Shown: positions 27,461 through 36,110 of the stretch, piece by piece
Layout: each line of letters opens with the position of its first letter
Numbering within the stretch: the first letter of the stretch is position 1
Origin: Neobacillus mesonae
Lineage (GTDB): Bacteria > Bacillota > Bacilli > Bacillales > Cytobacillaceae
Direction of reading: 5' to 3'
Assembly (NCBI RefSeq): GCF_023715155.1
Contig: NZ_JAMBNQ010000001.1
Span: 478,646-542,645 of the forward strand
DNA length: 64,000 bases
Translations under genes and position numbers: made by a program
The notes under the pieces: generated by a model
Databases searched by the model: none
Seen by the model: the letters and a program-made list of their open reading frames with translations, nothing else
What the model was told of the DNA's origin: nothing

Positions 27461-29626
27461 TTGTATCGAAAATTTTCCGAAAATATTTCTATGAATGTGA
27501 AACAATGGGGCAGCCATATTATCATCATTTTATTATTTATTACATTAACCTTTGTTGCCTATACAAATCTCAGCTCATTAAACAAGGATGTACAAAATAT
27601 TACGAATACACAGCAGCCGAAGATTGAACTGATTGGTGAATTAAAACAAGACATTACTCATTTACGACTCTATACAACCAAGCATGCCTATGAGCGAAAT
27701 GTAGAAGATAAAGCCAAAATGGAAAAAGTCGTAAATGAAGATACTGCAAAAATAAAAAAAGAAAGTAAAGAAATTAGAAAACTAATCATCAATAAGAGTA
27801 ATATAGAGAAACTGGATAAATTTGATCGAGCCATTGATAATTATATTTCATTTCTGCCTCCCTATTTTGAGGAATCAAACACTAACAACTATGAATTAGT
27901 TCATATAAAAATGGACAGAATGGCCTCTCTTGGGGAAAGAGCTGTTTTATCCATGGATGAACTAGCAAAAAGCTTGGAAAAAGATAATGCCAATATTCTT
28001 CAAAACGTTGAGCAAAAAACCCAAAAAGCGACCATGATGATTATCATTGTTTCAGTTATCGCAGCATTATTTAGTATTATCGTTTCTTTCTTAGTAACAA
28101 GATTAATCTCCCGTTCCGTTTCAGGAGTCGGAAAAAATGTGGATATTACCAACCAGTCTGTTTCTGAAATTAAAAAGTCGATTGAGCAAACCGCCAGCAG
28201 TGCCCAGGTATTAGATTCATCGATGAAACAGGCCAATGATGCGGTCAGCGAATTGGTTGCTTCCATTCAGCAGGTAGCCGGTAATACCAATATGACTTCC
28301 TCCAGTGTGGATGAAATTTCAGCTGCCATAGAAGAAATGAGTGCATCTGTCAATCTTGTCGCTGAAAATACGAATCAATTGGCTTCATCTGCAGAAGAGA
28401 CATCTTCCGCCATTCAAGAGATGATGGCTTCCATTGAGCAGGTTTCTGGGAATGCTGGAAATGTTGGGGCAAGTGTTGAACAGATCTCAGCAGCCATTGA
28501 AGAGATGAGCAAGTCGATTAAAGGTGTCAGCGAAAATGCGGCAAGTATCAACAGCAGTACAGAACAAACCTCTGAAGCGGTGGCACTGATGATTACGGCA
28601 ACGAAAAAAGTAGCGGAAAGCGTCCAAACGGTTAATAAGCTAAGCAATACCGTACAAAACGATGCTTTAGAGGGAACATCCTCCTTGAATGCCACATTGA
28701 ATGGTATGAAGGAAATTTCGCAGGTCATTCTGCATGCAAGTGATGTTATTGAAGGCCTTGGAAAAAGTTCAGAAGAAATTGGCAGTATTATTGAAGTGAT
28801 TGATGATATTGCCGAACAAACTAATCTTCTTGCACTCAATGCCGCTATTGAAGCTGCACGTGCCGGAGAACATGGTAAAGGATTTGCGGTCGTTGCCGAG
28901 GAAGTTCGAAAACTGGCAGAGCGTTCAGCAAAAGCAACAAAAGAAATTGCTATTCTGATCAAAGGGATCCAGCAGGAAACCTCCGTCGCTGTTTCTTCGA
29001 TTAAAGAGGGCGCCGATAAAGTGAAGGTTGGAAATGAACTGGCAGAAAAAACAAATGTGGCGATTCAAAAAATTACTGAGGGTATCTCCCAAGTAACAGA
29101 TGAAATGACTGAAATTGCCAAAGCAACGGATGAGCAAACGAAAAACAGCGAATTCTTTGCAAGTGAAGTGGAAAATACCGTGAAGCGGGTTTCAGAAATG
29201 GCCCATTCGACCAAAGAACAGACCATTACTGCAGAAGAAATCTTTAAAGGCATCACGGATATTAAGGAACAGGTGCAGCAAATCATTGTCGCTACAGGGG
29301 AAGAAGCAGAAGGAGCCCGGGCCATTGTAAAAGCAGTAGAAAACGTAACAAATCAATCGAATGCGGTAACGAATGCCACGAAGGAACAAGCCCTAACCTC
29401 TGAGGAAATTGTCCGCAATATCAACAGTATCAAGGAAATGGTGGATCAAATTACGGTGGCAACAAATGACCAGGCGAAATATGGAGAAGAAATTGCATCC
29501 AGTGTTCAAAATGTCCTTGTCCAGGGCGGGGAATTATTTGCCGGCATTGAAACACAAACGAACGAAGTAGAAGGTGTGGCACTGGCCATTATGAATGTAA
29601 AAAGACAAGTGAAGAAATTAAGTTAA
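27461..29626 (+). CDS. methyl-accepting chemotaxis protein, 4-helix-bundle sensor
   Basis: A 721-residue receptor. A first membrane segment (about 18-38) and a second (about 190-212) bracket an extracellular four-helix sensor of about 150 residues. After the second segment no clear HAMP motif is seen; the chain enters a very long coiled coil built of [21 protein letters not shown] heptads. The signalling tip reads [52 protein letters not shown]. It starts with TTG behind GAGGGT. A close paralogue lies at 54332-56479. The ligand is unknown. Confidence 0.93.
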   Translation: MYRKFSENISMNVKQWGSHIIIILLFITLTFVAYTNLSSLNKDVQNITNTQQPKIELIGELKQDITHLRLYTTKHAYERNVEDKAKMEKVVNEDTAKIKKESKEIRKLIINKSNIEKLDKFDRAIDNYISFLPPYFEESNTNNYELVHIKMDRMASLGERAVLSMDELAKSLEKDNANILQNVEQKTQKATMMIIIVSVIAALFSIIVSFLVTRLISRSVSGVGKNVDITNQSVSEIKKSIEQTASSAQVLDSSMKQANDAVSELVASIQQVAGNTNMTSSSVDEISAAIEEMSASVNLVAENTNQLASSAEETSSAIQEMMASIEQVSGNAGNVGASVEQISAAIEEMSKSIKGVSENAASINSSTEQTSEAVALMITATKKVAESVQTVNKLSNTVQNDALEGTSSLNATLNGMKEISQVILHASDVIEGLGKSSEEIGSIIEVIDDIAEQTNLLALNAAIEAARAGEHGKGFAVVAEEVRKLAERSAKATKEIAILIKGIQQETSVAVSSIKEGADKVKVGNELAEKTNVAIQKITEGISQVTDEMTEIAKATDEQTKNSEFFASEVENTVKRVSEMAHSTKEQTITAEEIFKGITDIKEQVQQIIVATGEEAEGARAIVKAVENVTNQSNAVTNATKEQALTSEEIVRNINSIKEMVDQITVATNDQAKYGEEIASSVQNVLVQGGELFAGIETQTNEVEGVALAIMNVKRQVKKLS

Positions 29627-29663
29627 TAAAGTTTTATCGGGAATTGCGTTAATCCAATACAAG

Positions 29664-29690
29664 CTCCTGCCATTTTTGGTAGGAGTTTTT
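29664..29690 (+). terminator. terminator after the cheA-mcp unit
   Basis: CTCCTGCC pairs with GGTAGGAG around an ATTTTT-type loop, followed by five T residues. A candidate -10 (TATAAT at about 29731) for the next unit lies just downstream. Confidence 0.88.
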
Positions 29691-29784
29691 GTTTTAAAAA
29701 ATTTTTAAGGAAAATCCTTATCAAATAAAGTATAATAAAACTATGATTTTGATTCATTTTGATTAGTATGTGAGGGTGAAACTC

Positions 29785-30228
29785 TTGAAAATACAAGACC
29801 AAGTACGAGTCAATTTTGGCGATAACCGGCCTGTAGGAGCTGAGCGCTCCAATGCACCTGCCGCTTCTTTTCAAAAAATAATAAACTCGTATTCTAAGGA
29901 TTTAACGAAGGAATACCTTCACAAGCTTCTCCAGAACATTGATGAGCAGGGACAGCAATTATGCGAAAATCCAACCTTTCATGAGCTGCGGAAATACAAG
30001 GATTTGGTCAAACAGTTTATGGGGGAAGTGACGAAAAACGGTTTGAGTTTATCGCAATCTGAAAGCTGGGATATGTATGGCGGCAGCCGGACACTAAAAA
30101 CTGTGAAGGTCCTGGACCAAAAATTAGTGGAGCTGACGGACCATGTCTTAAACCAGCAGACAGAAGGACTTTCGATTTTGGAACGGATTGGGGAAATTAA
30201 GGGATTACTGGTTAATTTATATACATAA
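29785..30228 (+). CDS. YaaR-family (DUF327) protein
   Basis: A 147-residue helical protein with the DUF327 pattern: a variable N-terminus, SFQKIINSYSKDLTKEYLHKLLQNIDEQGQQL, then LRKYKDLVKQFMGEVTKNGL and a C-terminal ILERIGEIKGLLVNLY. The B. subtilis member, YaaR, is outside the flagellar loci and uncharacterised. Here the gene sits 12 bases before two rod genes, which suggests a role in flagellar assembly, by context only. GAGGGTGAAACTC precedes a TTG at 29785, which I take as the start in place of the GTG codons inside that RBS. Confidence 0.75.
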   Translation: MKIQDQVRVNFGDNRPVGAERSNAPAASFQKIINSYSKDLTKEYLHKLLQNIDEQGQQLCENPTFHELRKYKDLVKQFMGEVTKNGLSLSQSESWDMYGGSRTLKTVKVLDQKLVELTDHVLNQQTEGLSILERIGEIKGLLVNLYT

Positions 30229-30240
30229 GGAGATTTCAAT

Positions 30241-31113
30241 ATGATAAGAGGTTTATATTCTGCTGCATCCGGGATGTATTCATTGGAGCGGAGACAAGAA
30301 GCATTAGCCGATAACCTGGCAAATGCCCAGACACCTGGATATAAGAAGGATGACACGGCATTACGGGCTTTTCCTAGTCTATTAATCAATCGTATTCGTG
30401 ATTTGGACGCTCAGGGGAAAATTCCTGTTAACGGTGCACCGCAATTGCCTGGACAGGCTGTTCCGATTGGAGAGTTGTATACGGGTGTATATGCCCAGGA
30501 ACGGATTCCGAGCTTTCAGCAGGGAACATTGGTTCAAACTGATCAGCCGCTGGATCTGGCGATAAATGATCAAGATTTGCCGGAACAAACGATCAACGGT
30601 CGGCAAGTGAAACCAGCAGCCATGTTTGCAGTGCAGCTTCAAGATGGAACGGTGGGCTATACAAGGAACGGAAAATGGGATTTAGATGCAAACGGGAACC
30701 TGGTCACGTCGGATGGTTATCGTGTGCTTGGAGTTGACGGGAAACCAGTTATGTTAACTGGAAGTATTCAAAAGGAAGATTTACGGATCAATGAGGATGG
30801 TCAGATTTTTGTCCAGAATGGCAATCAAACACAAGCAGCCGGACGAATTGGAATTGCCATTGCACAAAATCCATTAGACCTTCGCCGGCTGGGCGGAAAT
30901 GTGTATCAATCCACAACACCGCTGCAGATCAATCAAAATCCTGCGGGAGTTTCCTTGAATCAAGGCTTCATTGAACAGTCCAATGTGGATGCCGGCCAGA
31001 CGATGGCAGATATGATGATGACCGTAAGAGGCTATGAGGCCAATCAAAAAGTAATTGATGTCTATAACCAATCATTACAGCAGTTATATACTACCGGAAA
31101 ATTAAACGGATAA
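30241..31113 (+). CDS. flhO: flagellar rod/hook-basal-body protein, FlhO-like (FlgF/FlgG family)
   Basis: A 290-residue axial protein. The N-terminal signature is LYSAASGMYSLERRQEALADNLANAQTPGYKKD and the C-terminal helix is IEQSNVDAGQTMADMMMTVRGYEANQKVIDVYNQSLQQL. Both ends form the coiled rod. As a tandem pair with the next gene outside the hook operon, it matches flhO-flhP of B. subtilis, which build the distal rod. The ATG at 30241 follows AAGGAG. The symbol rests on family plus pairing, not on a detailed alignment. Confidence 0.85.
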   Translation: MIRGLYSAASGMYSLERRQEALADNLANAQTPGYKKDDTALRAFPSLLINRIRDLDAQGKIPVNGAPQLPGQAVPIGELYTGVYAQERIPSFQQGTLVQTDQPLDLAINDQDLPEQTINGRQVKPAAMFAVQLQDGTVGYTRNGKWDLDANGNLVTSDGYRVLGVDGKPVMLTGSIQKEDLRINEDGQIFVQNGNQTQAAGRIGIAIAQNPLDLRRLGGNVYQSTTPLQINQNPAGVSLNQGFIEQSNVDAGQTMADMMMTVRGYEANQKVIDVYNQSLQQLYTTGKLNG

Positions 31114-31138
31114 TATTTGAGAAAGGGAGGACAAGCCA

Positions 31139-31978
31139 TTGAATACTTCACTATACATCTCCTCCGGTGCCCTGCAGGCATTTCAGCAAAAACTTGATAC
31201 AGCCTCAAACAATGTAGCAAATGTCGATACGAACGGATATAAACGGAAAGATCATAGTTTCTCAGAAATATTAGCCAATCAAATAAATAACCAGGGACGG
31301 CTGGATTTGGAAAAAGGAAGACTTACACCGAACGGAATTCGGGTTGGCTACGGAACTCGGACTGGTCTCACACAGCTGGACGTTTCCCAAGGACAGGCAA
31401 AGCAAACAGGAAACCCGTTTGATTTGATGATTCAAGGAAAAGGATTCTTTCAAATCGGCTATCCGTCCGGCGAAACACATTATACACGGGACGGGAACTT
31501 CCAATTGAGTGTCAATCCCAATCAGCCGGGAAGCTATCATCTGGTGAATGCCAATGGCGGTTTTTTGCTGGACCAAAACGGCAAGCCGATTGTATTGGAT
31601 GATCAGTACAAAGTATCTATCAATCCGGATGGACAGATTATGTTGAAAAATAAAGCGGGCGTGGAGACAGAGTTTGCTTCTGGGCAGCGGGTTGGTCTTG
31701 TGGATATTCAGAATCCACATATTTTACAAGCAGACGGAGACAATGAATTTTCGATTGATTCCGGAGCTCTTCCTAACGGGCAGGGAGCTGCTAATTATGT
31801 GAGACTGATGAATGCCGGTGAGTCGCAGATTTCATCTGGTTATTTGGAAGGGTCCAACGTGGATTTAACGAAAGAAATGGCTGATTTGATGACTGCCCAG
31901 CGAAGTTTTCAAATGAATGCCAGAGCTGTTTCGTATGCCGATCAGATGACGGGGATTGCTAATAATATTTTGAAGTAA
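31139..31978 (+). CDS. flhP: flagellar rod/hook-basal-body protein, FlhP-like (FlgG family)
   Basis: A 279-residue axial protein paired with the gene upstream. The N-terminus SSGALQAFQQKLDTASNNVANVDTNGYKRKD and the C-terminus EGSNVDLTKEMADLMTAQRSFQMNARAVSYADQM are the FlgG-type terminal helices. In B. subtilis the protein forms the distal rod next to the hook. It starts with TTG behind AAAGGGAGG, 25 bases after the previous stop. A weak terminator follows. Confidence 0.85.
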   Translation: MNTSLYISSGALQAFQQKLDTASNNVANVDTNGYKRKDHSFSEILANQINNQGRLDLEKGRLTPNGIRVGYGTRTGLTQLDVSQGQAKQTGNPFDLMIQGKGFFQIGYPSGETHYTRDGNFQLSVNPNQPGSYHLVNANGGFLLDQNGKPIVLDDQYKVSINPDGQIMLKNKAGVETEFASGQRVGLVDIQNPHILQADGDNEFSIDSGALPNGQGAANYVRLMNAGESQISSGYLEGSNVDLTKEMADLMTAQRSFQMNARAVSYADQMTGIANNILK

Positions 31979-31983
31979 AATTT

Positions 31984-32008
31984 GGCCGCTATAATTTGGC
32001 GGTCTTTT
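31984..32008 (+). terminator. weak terminator after flhP-like gene
   Basis: GGCCGC pairs with GCGGTC (one G-U pair), followed by four T residues. Confidence 0.55.
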
Positions 32009-32078
32009 ATTTAACTATTTTTTGCTTCATCCGATAAACAGTAGTAAGTGATTTTATGAACTAAGGAGGTAATATGTA

Positions 32079-33656
32079 ATGGATGTAAACTTAACGACGC
32101 ATGTATCCGGGCTTGCCTCTGGAATGGATACAGAAAAAATTGTCAGTGATATGATGAAAGTAAATAGAATGCCTTTGGATAAACTACAGCAGGAAAAAAC
32201 AATCAACACTTGGAAAACGGAGGCCTATAGGGAAATCAATACAAAAATTGATAGTTTTAGGACTGCGATGCAGGATTTACGGCTTGAGGGGACATTTACT
32301 TCGGCGCAAAAGGTAACTTCGAGTGATGACAGGGTGGCTGTTTCTTTAACAGGTAAAACTGCACAGACAAGTCTTACCATTACTGAGGCCCAATTAGCGA
32401 AGCCAGCAAAAGGCGCTTCCGTAAGTTTTGATACGAAAATTACAGACGGGTCAGCTTCCTTTTTTCCAGACGGTGTAGCACCTAGAGATCTTACTTTCAC
32501 AATAAATGGCAAGGAAATTAAGATTTCCAAAGAGAGCAATACCTTTGATAAAGCAATTGCCGAAATGAAAACACAGCTTGCGGATAAAAATATAACAGTA
32601 GATAACGTAGGAGGTTCATTGGTATTTTCTACAACGGATACTGGGGCAGACAAATCTATTACCATAACAGGTTTTACCGGGGCTGATACCAATCTAAATA
32701 TAGTAGATGGTACAACAGATGATACTACAGTAACAGCCAATACCCCAAAATTTACGAACAGTACGAATGGATCCAATATTGAACCTGGTTATGTGGACAT
32801 TAATGGAACGAGAATTAATATATCTAGTAATATGTTTACATATGATAATATTCAAATCAATTTAAAACAAGATATTAAAGAAACAAATGCTCAGGCTGCT
32901 ATCAGTATCACACCAGATACAGATAAAGTTTTTGACAAAATCAAAACATTTGTAGATAAATATAACGAGCTGATCAAAGATCTAGATGATAAGCTTTCTG
33001 AAAAAAAATATCGAGATTATCCTCCACTAACAGATGATCAAAAGAAAGCGATGAAAGATGATGATATAAAGCTTTGGGAAGAAAAAGCGAAAAGCGGCTT
33101 ACTAGCAAACGACCCAACTATCCGCCAATTTTTAACACAGCTTCGGACAAGTATAGGTGACGCGGTAGAGGCTGCCGGAATAAATACATCATTTAAGACA
33201 CTAAAGGATATTGGTATTACAACAACAACTAATTATTCTGCGACTGCATACAAAGAAAATGGTAAATTGTATTTAGATGAAACTAAACTTAAATCACTAT
33301 TAACAAGTAATTTAGGAGATATTCAAAAATTATTTGCCAGTAAAGTAGTGGATGATCAGAAAACCAATACGATAACTAGTCCTGAAAAGTATTCGAATAG
33401 TGGGATAGGCGTAAGAGTTTATGAACGGATTGGGGACGTGCTGGACAGCTTAAAAGTGATTGCTGGTGCACCAGATACTATATCGCTTAACAGTAATTTG
33501 GCAAAAGAAGCCGCTTCATATGATAAGAGAATTGCGCAATTACAAGACAGCTTAAATACTACTGAGCAAAATCTTTGGAAAAAATTTAACGCCATGGAGG
33601 AAGCTTTGCAAAAATTAAATTCACAGAGTTCATGGATATATCAACAGCTGGGATAA
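32079..33656 (+). CDS. fliD: flagellar filament cap protein FliD
   Basis: A 525-residue hook-associated protein 2 that folds flagellin subunits onto the filament tip. The N-terminal FliD_N domain starts VNLTTHVSGLASGMDTEKIV and continues TINTWKTEAYREINTKI. The middle is variable, and the C-terminal FliD_C domain has FVDKYNELIKDLDDKL and ends with a coiled coil (DKRIAQLQDSLNTTEQNLWKKFNAMEEAL). RBS AAGGAGGTAAT is strong. The gene is monocistronic here. In B. subtilis it is followed by the chaperones fliS and fliT, which are not found in this window. Confidence 0.95.
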   Translation: MDVNLTTHVSGLASGMDTEKIVSDMMKVNRMPLDKLQQEKTINTWKTEAYREINTKIDSFRTAMQDLRLEGTFTSAQKVTSSDDRVAVSLTGKTAQTSLTITEAQLAKPAKGASVSFDTKITDGSASFFPDGVAPRDLTFTINGKEIKISKESNTFDKAIAEMKTQLADKNITVDNVGGSLVFSTTDTGADKSITITGFTGADTNLNIVDGTTDDTTVTANTPKFTNSTNGSNIEPGYVDINGTRINISSNMFTYDNIQINLKQDIKETNAQAAISITPDTDKVFDKIKTFVDKYNELIKDLDDKLSEKKYRDYPPLTDDQKKAMKDDDIKLWEEKAKSGLLANDPTIRQFLTQLRTSIGDAVEAAGINTSFKTLKDIGITTTTNYSATAYKENGKLYLDETKLKSLLTSNLGDIQKLFASKVVDDQKTNTITSPEKYSNSGIGVRVYERIGDVLDSLKVIAGAPDTISLNSNLAKEAASYDKRIAQLQDSLNTTEQNLWKKFNAMEEALQKLNSQSSWIYQQLG

Positions 33657-33676
33657 TAATATTTCCAGTGTTCAAA

Positions 33677-33714
33677 AAAACCGCAATCGGGATAAAATCT
33701 TGATTGCGGTTTTT
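33677..33714 (+). terminator. terminator of fliD
   Basis: AACCGCAATC pairs with GATTGCGGTT around a 13-base loop, with T runs after it. Confidence 0.9.
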
Positions 33715-33840
33715 GGTTTTATTTGAAGAAAATTTTCATCAACGAAATTTTAAAAAAACTGCTAAACTTTATTTTGAAATGGGCGATAAAAATAATATCA
33801 AGAAATTCCAAATGTTATTCAAAAAAATTTGATAAACTAC

Positions 33841-33868
33841 TAAATTAATATTTTGATGATCCGATAAT
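33841..33868 (+). promoter_or_regulatory. candidate SigD promoter for csrA-hag
   Basis: TAAA at 33841 and CCGATAAT at 33861 are separated by 16 bp, close to the SigD consensus (TAAA-N15-GCCGATAT). It lies about 60 bp before the csrA-like gene and could also drive the flagellin gene. Confidence 0.6.
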
Positions 33869-33931
33869 AATAATAGGAAGTAGCTTATTAAAGAAATTTC
33901 TTGAAATCAAATACTTTTGGAGGTTAGATGG

Positions 33932-34264
33932 ATGTTGATTGTTGGCAGAGAAGTTGGACAATCTGTGATCATTGATGACGAGATCAAAGTTACAGTAATT
34001 CAATATGGATCGAAGTTCAAGCTTATAATTGATGCTCCAAACAATATCCGTATTTCACCAATCAAACGAGATTCGGAAAAACGTGTAAAAATCAAAAAGA
34101 CGGATCGAAAAATTGGTGAAACCATCTTGATTGGCAAAAACGTAAAAGTATCCATGATCCAAACACAATCAGGATTACTAAGATTTGCCATCGACGCACC
34201 AAAAGAAATTAGTATATTTCGGGAAGAAATATACAAAAAACAAACAGAGGAATTAATTAGTTAA
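33932..34264 (+). CDS. tandem CsrA fusion protein (two CsrA repeats in one chain)
   Basis: A 110-residue protein about 1.5 times as long as normal CsrA (60-75 residues). Residues 1-50 start MLIVGREVGQSVIIDDEIKV and contain IDAP at 33-36. Residues 52-110 repeat the pattern with KIGETILIGKNVKVSMI, IDAP at 87-90 and FREEIY at 96-101. CsrA is a dimer whose RNA-binding face combines strand 1 of one subunit with strand 5 of the other; strand 5 carries the critical Arg of HREEIY. That Arg is kept in repeat 2 (R97) but replaced in repeat 1 (ISPIKRD). I infer a single-chain dimer with one intact and one degenerate site. GGAGGT fixes the start at 33932. Its position before flagellin matches csrA-hag in B. 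subtilis, where CsrA blocks hag translation and FliW relieves this. fliW is not here. Confidence 0.85.
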   Translation: MLIVGREVGQSVIIDDEIKVTVIQYGSKFKLIIDAPNNIRISPIKRDSEKRVKIKKTDRKIGETILIGKNVKVSMIQTQSGLLRFAIDAPKEISIFREEIYKKQTEELIS

Positions 34265-34304
34265 TCAAATTTTGAAAGTTCCTCATACCATAATTTGATA
34301 ATAA

Positions 34305-34370
34305 CCCCATTGGGGAATTATTATATACCGCAGAATAAATTCTGCATGAAATTTAACACTACATAGGAGG
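34305..34370 (+). promoter_or_regulatory. flagellin mRNA leader with hairpins and possible CsrA site
   Basis: The 116-bp leader holds a small CCCC-ATT-GGGG hairpin (34305-34315) and a GCAGAAT-AA-ATTCTGC hairpin (34330-34345). The Shine-Dalgarno ACATAGGAGGG (34361-34371) resembles the CsrA target ACANGGANG. This agrees with CsrA repression by occluding the RBS, as in B. subtilis; binding is inferred. Confidence 0.5.
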
Positions 34371-34380
34371 GTTTTAAAAT

Positions 34381-35502
34381 ATGCGTATTAATCACAATAT
34401 TGCAGCACTTAACACGTATCGTCAGTTGAATAGTGCATCAACAGCTCAATCAAAATCTATGGAGAAGTTATCTTCAGGTCTTAGAATCAATGGTGCAAAG
34501 GACGATGCGGCTGGATTAGCAATCTCAGAAAAAATGCGTGGACAAATTCGCGGATTAGACATGGCATCTAAGAATGCACAAGATGCGAATTCTTTGATTC
34601 AAACAGCTGAAGGTGGATTAAACGAAGTTCATGATATTCTTCAAAGAATGCGTGAACTTGCAGTCCAATCTGCCAACGATACCAATACAAATGACGACAG
34701 AACAGAGTTACAAAAAGAGGTTAGTCAGCTAAGAAATGAAATTGATAGAATTGCAAATAACACTGAATTTAACACTAAGGGTCTATTAAAAGGTGACTTT
34801 GCGGTTAAAGTAGACACTGATACTGCTACGTCAACACTTTTAGGAGACGGTGCGTTTGAAAAAGTTGATTTTTCAGGTCTAGGAACTGGTACATGGACAT
34901 TAACTGCGCAAGCTGACCATTCGTATACTTTATCTGATGGTACAGATACCTTAATTTCTAATATCCCAACTGCGGGTCAGGCTGGAGCAATCACTTTTGG
35001 TGGACCAAATGGTCAAACAGTTACCATGAATGTTAATAACTCTTATGCCGATGATGCATTTGATGGTTTGGCGTTTGCTGTTACTGGAAACTCAGGTCTT
35101 ACTTTCCAAATCGGCGCTAATGCGAACCAAAATATGACTATAGCAATTGATGATACAAGAATTACAAATGGTACTCAAGCTCAAATGACTGCATTAGCAG
35201 GGGTTGATATTACGTCTCAAACAGGTGCCAATACGGCTATTACAACTATTAACGATGCTATTAAGCAAGTTTCTAGTTCTCGTTCTACACTTGGTTCATA
35301 TCAAAACCGTTTAGAGCATTCAATTAACAATCTGAACACATCTTCTGAAAACCTAACTGCTGCGGAATCTCGTATCCGTGACGTTGACATGGCGAAAGAA
35401 ATGATGGAACAAACTAAGAACTCTATTCTTTCTCAAGCAGCACAAGCGATGTTGGCTCAATCAAATCAAATGCCTCAAGGAGTTTTACAACTTTTGAGAT
35501 AA
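34381..35502 (+). CDS. hag: flagellin 1, hybrid of host start and element-borne body
   Basis: A 373-residue flagellin with complete D0/D1 ends: MRINHNIAALNTYRQLNSAS at the N-terminus and SRIRDVDMAKEMMEQ through NQMPQGVLQLLR at the C-terminus. The central variable part is short (about 140-280). The first 13 codons lie left of a 27-bp repeat also present at the start of flagellin 2, so codons 14 onward appear to have arrived with the mobile element while promoter, RBS and first codons are the host's. The last 15 codons, counting the stop (35458-35502), are also the predicted 5' end of a group I intron. Splicing at 35457 would instead add the 14 codons at 35836-35880, changing two residues (S to A and M to Q). 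The protein is therefore complete whether or not splicing occurs. Confidence 0.9.
   Translation: MRINHNIAALNTYRQLNSASTAQSKSMEKLSSGLRINGAKDDAAGLAISEKMRGQIRGLDMASKNAQDANSLIQTAEGGLNEVHDILQRMRELAVQSANDTNTNDDRTELQKEVSQLRNEIDRIANNTEFNTKGLLKGDFAVKVDTDTATSTLLGDGAFEKVDFSGLGTGTWTLTAQADHSYTLSDGTDTLISNIPTAGQAGAITFGGPNGQTVTMNVNNSYADDAFDGLAFAVTGNSGLTFQIGANANQNMTIAIDDTRITNGTQAQMTALAGVDITSQTGANTAITTINDAIKQVSSSRSTLGSYQNRLEHSINNLNTSSENLTAAESRIRDVDMAKEMMEQTKNSILSQAAQAMLAQSNQMPQGVLQLLR
34419..34445 (+). other. left attachment-site candidate (attL) inside flagellin 1
   Basis: This 27-bp sequence is identical to 45911-45937. It contains GTTGA (34425-34429), an 8-bp spacer and TCAAC (34438-34442). Paired arms around a 6-8 bp spacer are the normal form of a tyrosine-recombinase core site. 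Identity stops sharply on both sides, although the flagellin coding sequence continues on the right. Confidence 0.75.
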
Positions 35503-35835
35503 TGATTAAAGGGCGTCTAGCTTGGTAACGAGCTAGAGTATAACTGGGTGAATTGCTGGAACTTCCTAAAGCTTCATCAACCACAACGTAACTGGAAACG
35601 GTATGCGTGAAGGTGTGAAAATGATGAAGATGACACAATGGATAATCAGCAGCCAAGCTCCTGTGGGGAAACTCTGGAGAAGGTTCAACGACTAGAGAAC
35701 ACGGTCTAAGGTGTGAGAGCTATGACTATGAATCTCGTAGGGCAGCAAAAGCTGTTCGAAGTGCCCAGCTCCATGGAAGAAAACATGGATGAAGATATAG
35801 TCTATTCTGTGATTACGAAAGACACAGCGGCAAAG
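35458..35835 (+). ncRNA. group I intron in flagellin 1
   Basis: The four conserved core elements occur in order: P (GAATTGCTGGAACTTCC, 35550-35566), Q (AATCAGCAGCCAAGC, 35644-35658), R (GTTCAACGACTAGA, 35683-35696) and S (AAGATATAGTC, 35792-35802). P7 pairs GACTA with TAGTC; P3 pairs ACTGGGTG with CACGGTCT; a P9 hairpin CTGTG/CACAG follows. The 3' splice site after G35835 is well fixed by flagellin homology. The 5' site is less sure. Homology puts it after 35457; an alternative after 35475 has a good P1 (ATGCCT with GGGCGT at 35511-35516, including the U-G pair) and would add six residues. No endonuclease is encoded. Introns without an ORF are known in flagellin genes of thermophilic Bacillaceae. 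Confidence 0.85.
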
Positions 35836-35880
35836 CAAGCCAACCAACAACCACAAGGAGTTTTACAACTTCTTCGTTAA
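35836..35880 (+). other. 3' exon of flagellin 1 (second copy of the C-terminus)
   Basis: Fourteen codons plus stop reading QANQQPQGVLQLLR, in frame with the 5' exon if joined after 35457. They are equivalent to, but differ from, the copy at the start of the intron (QSNQMPQGVLQLLR). They match the C-terminus of flagellin 2 exactly at protein level. Confidence 0.85.
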
Positions 35881-35895
35881 TTATATTAGCAAATT

Positions 35896-35928
35896 AGGGA
35901 CTCTAGCCTAGCTAGGGTCCCTGTTTTT
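35896..35928 (+). terminator. terminator of flagellin 1
   Basis: AGGGACTCTAGC pairs with GCTAGGGTCCCT around a short centre and is followed by GTTTTT. Similar hairpins follow flagellin 2 and recur at 49922. Confidence 0.9.
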
Positions 35929-36110
35929 ATTTGGTTTAGAAATTATGAGATAATCAACGAATAATCAAGAACTTTTTAGAATAGTATACACAAACTTCGA
36001 TTGTGGCATGGTAATAGGCTAGGGGAACTAAGAATAAAGAAATCTGAATTTGCCGAGGGTATATAAAAGTAGGATAATAGTAATATATAGGAAGACAGGA
36101 GGTGAATAAA

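Noticed and set aside
28414..28962. 182-codon antisense ORF inside the MCP
   Set aside because: Shadow of the repetitive coiled-coil coding sequence; Ser/Ala/Ile-rich translation and no RBS.
27461..29626. HAMP domain after the second membrane segment of the MCP
   Set aside because: I could not find the expected proline and glutamate HAMP pattern; the chain passes straight into the coiled coil, as in the paralogue at 54332.
32225..32776. 183-codon antisense ORF inside fliD
   Set aside because: Shadow frame with no start signal or recognisable domain.
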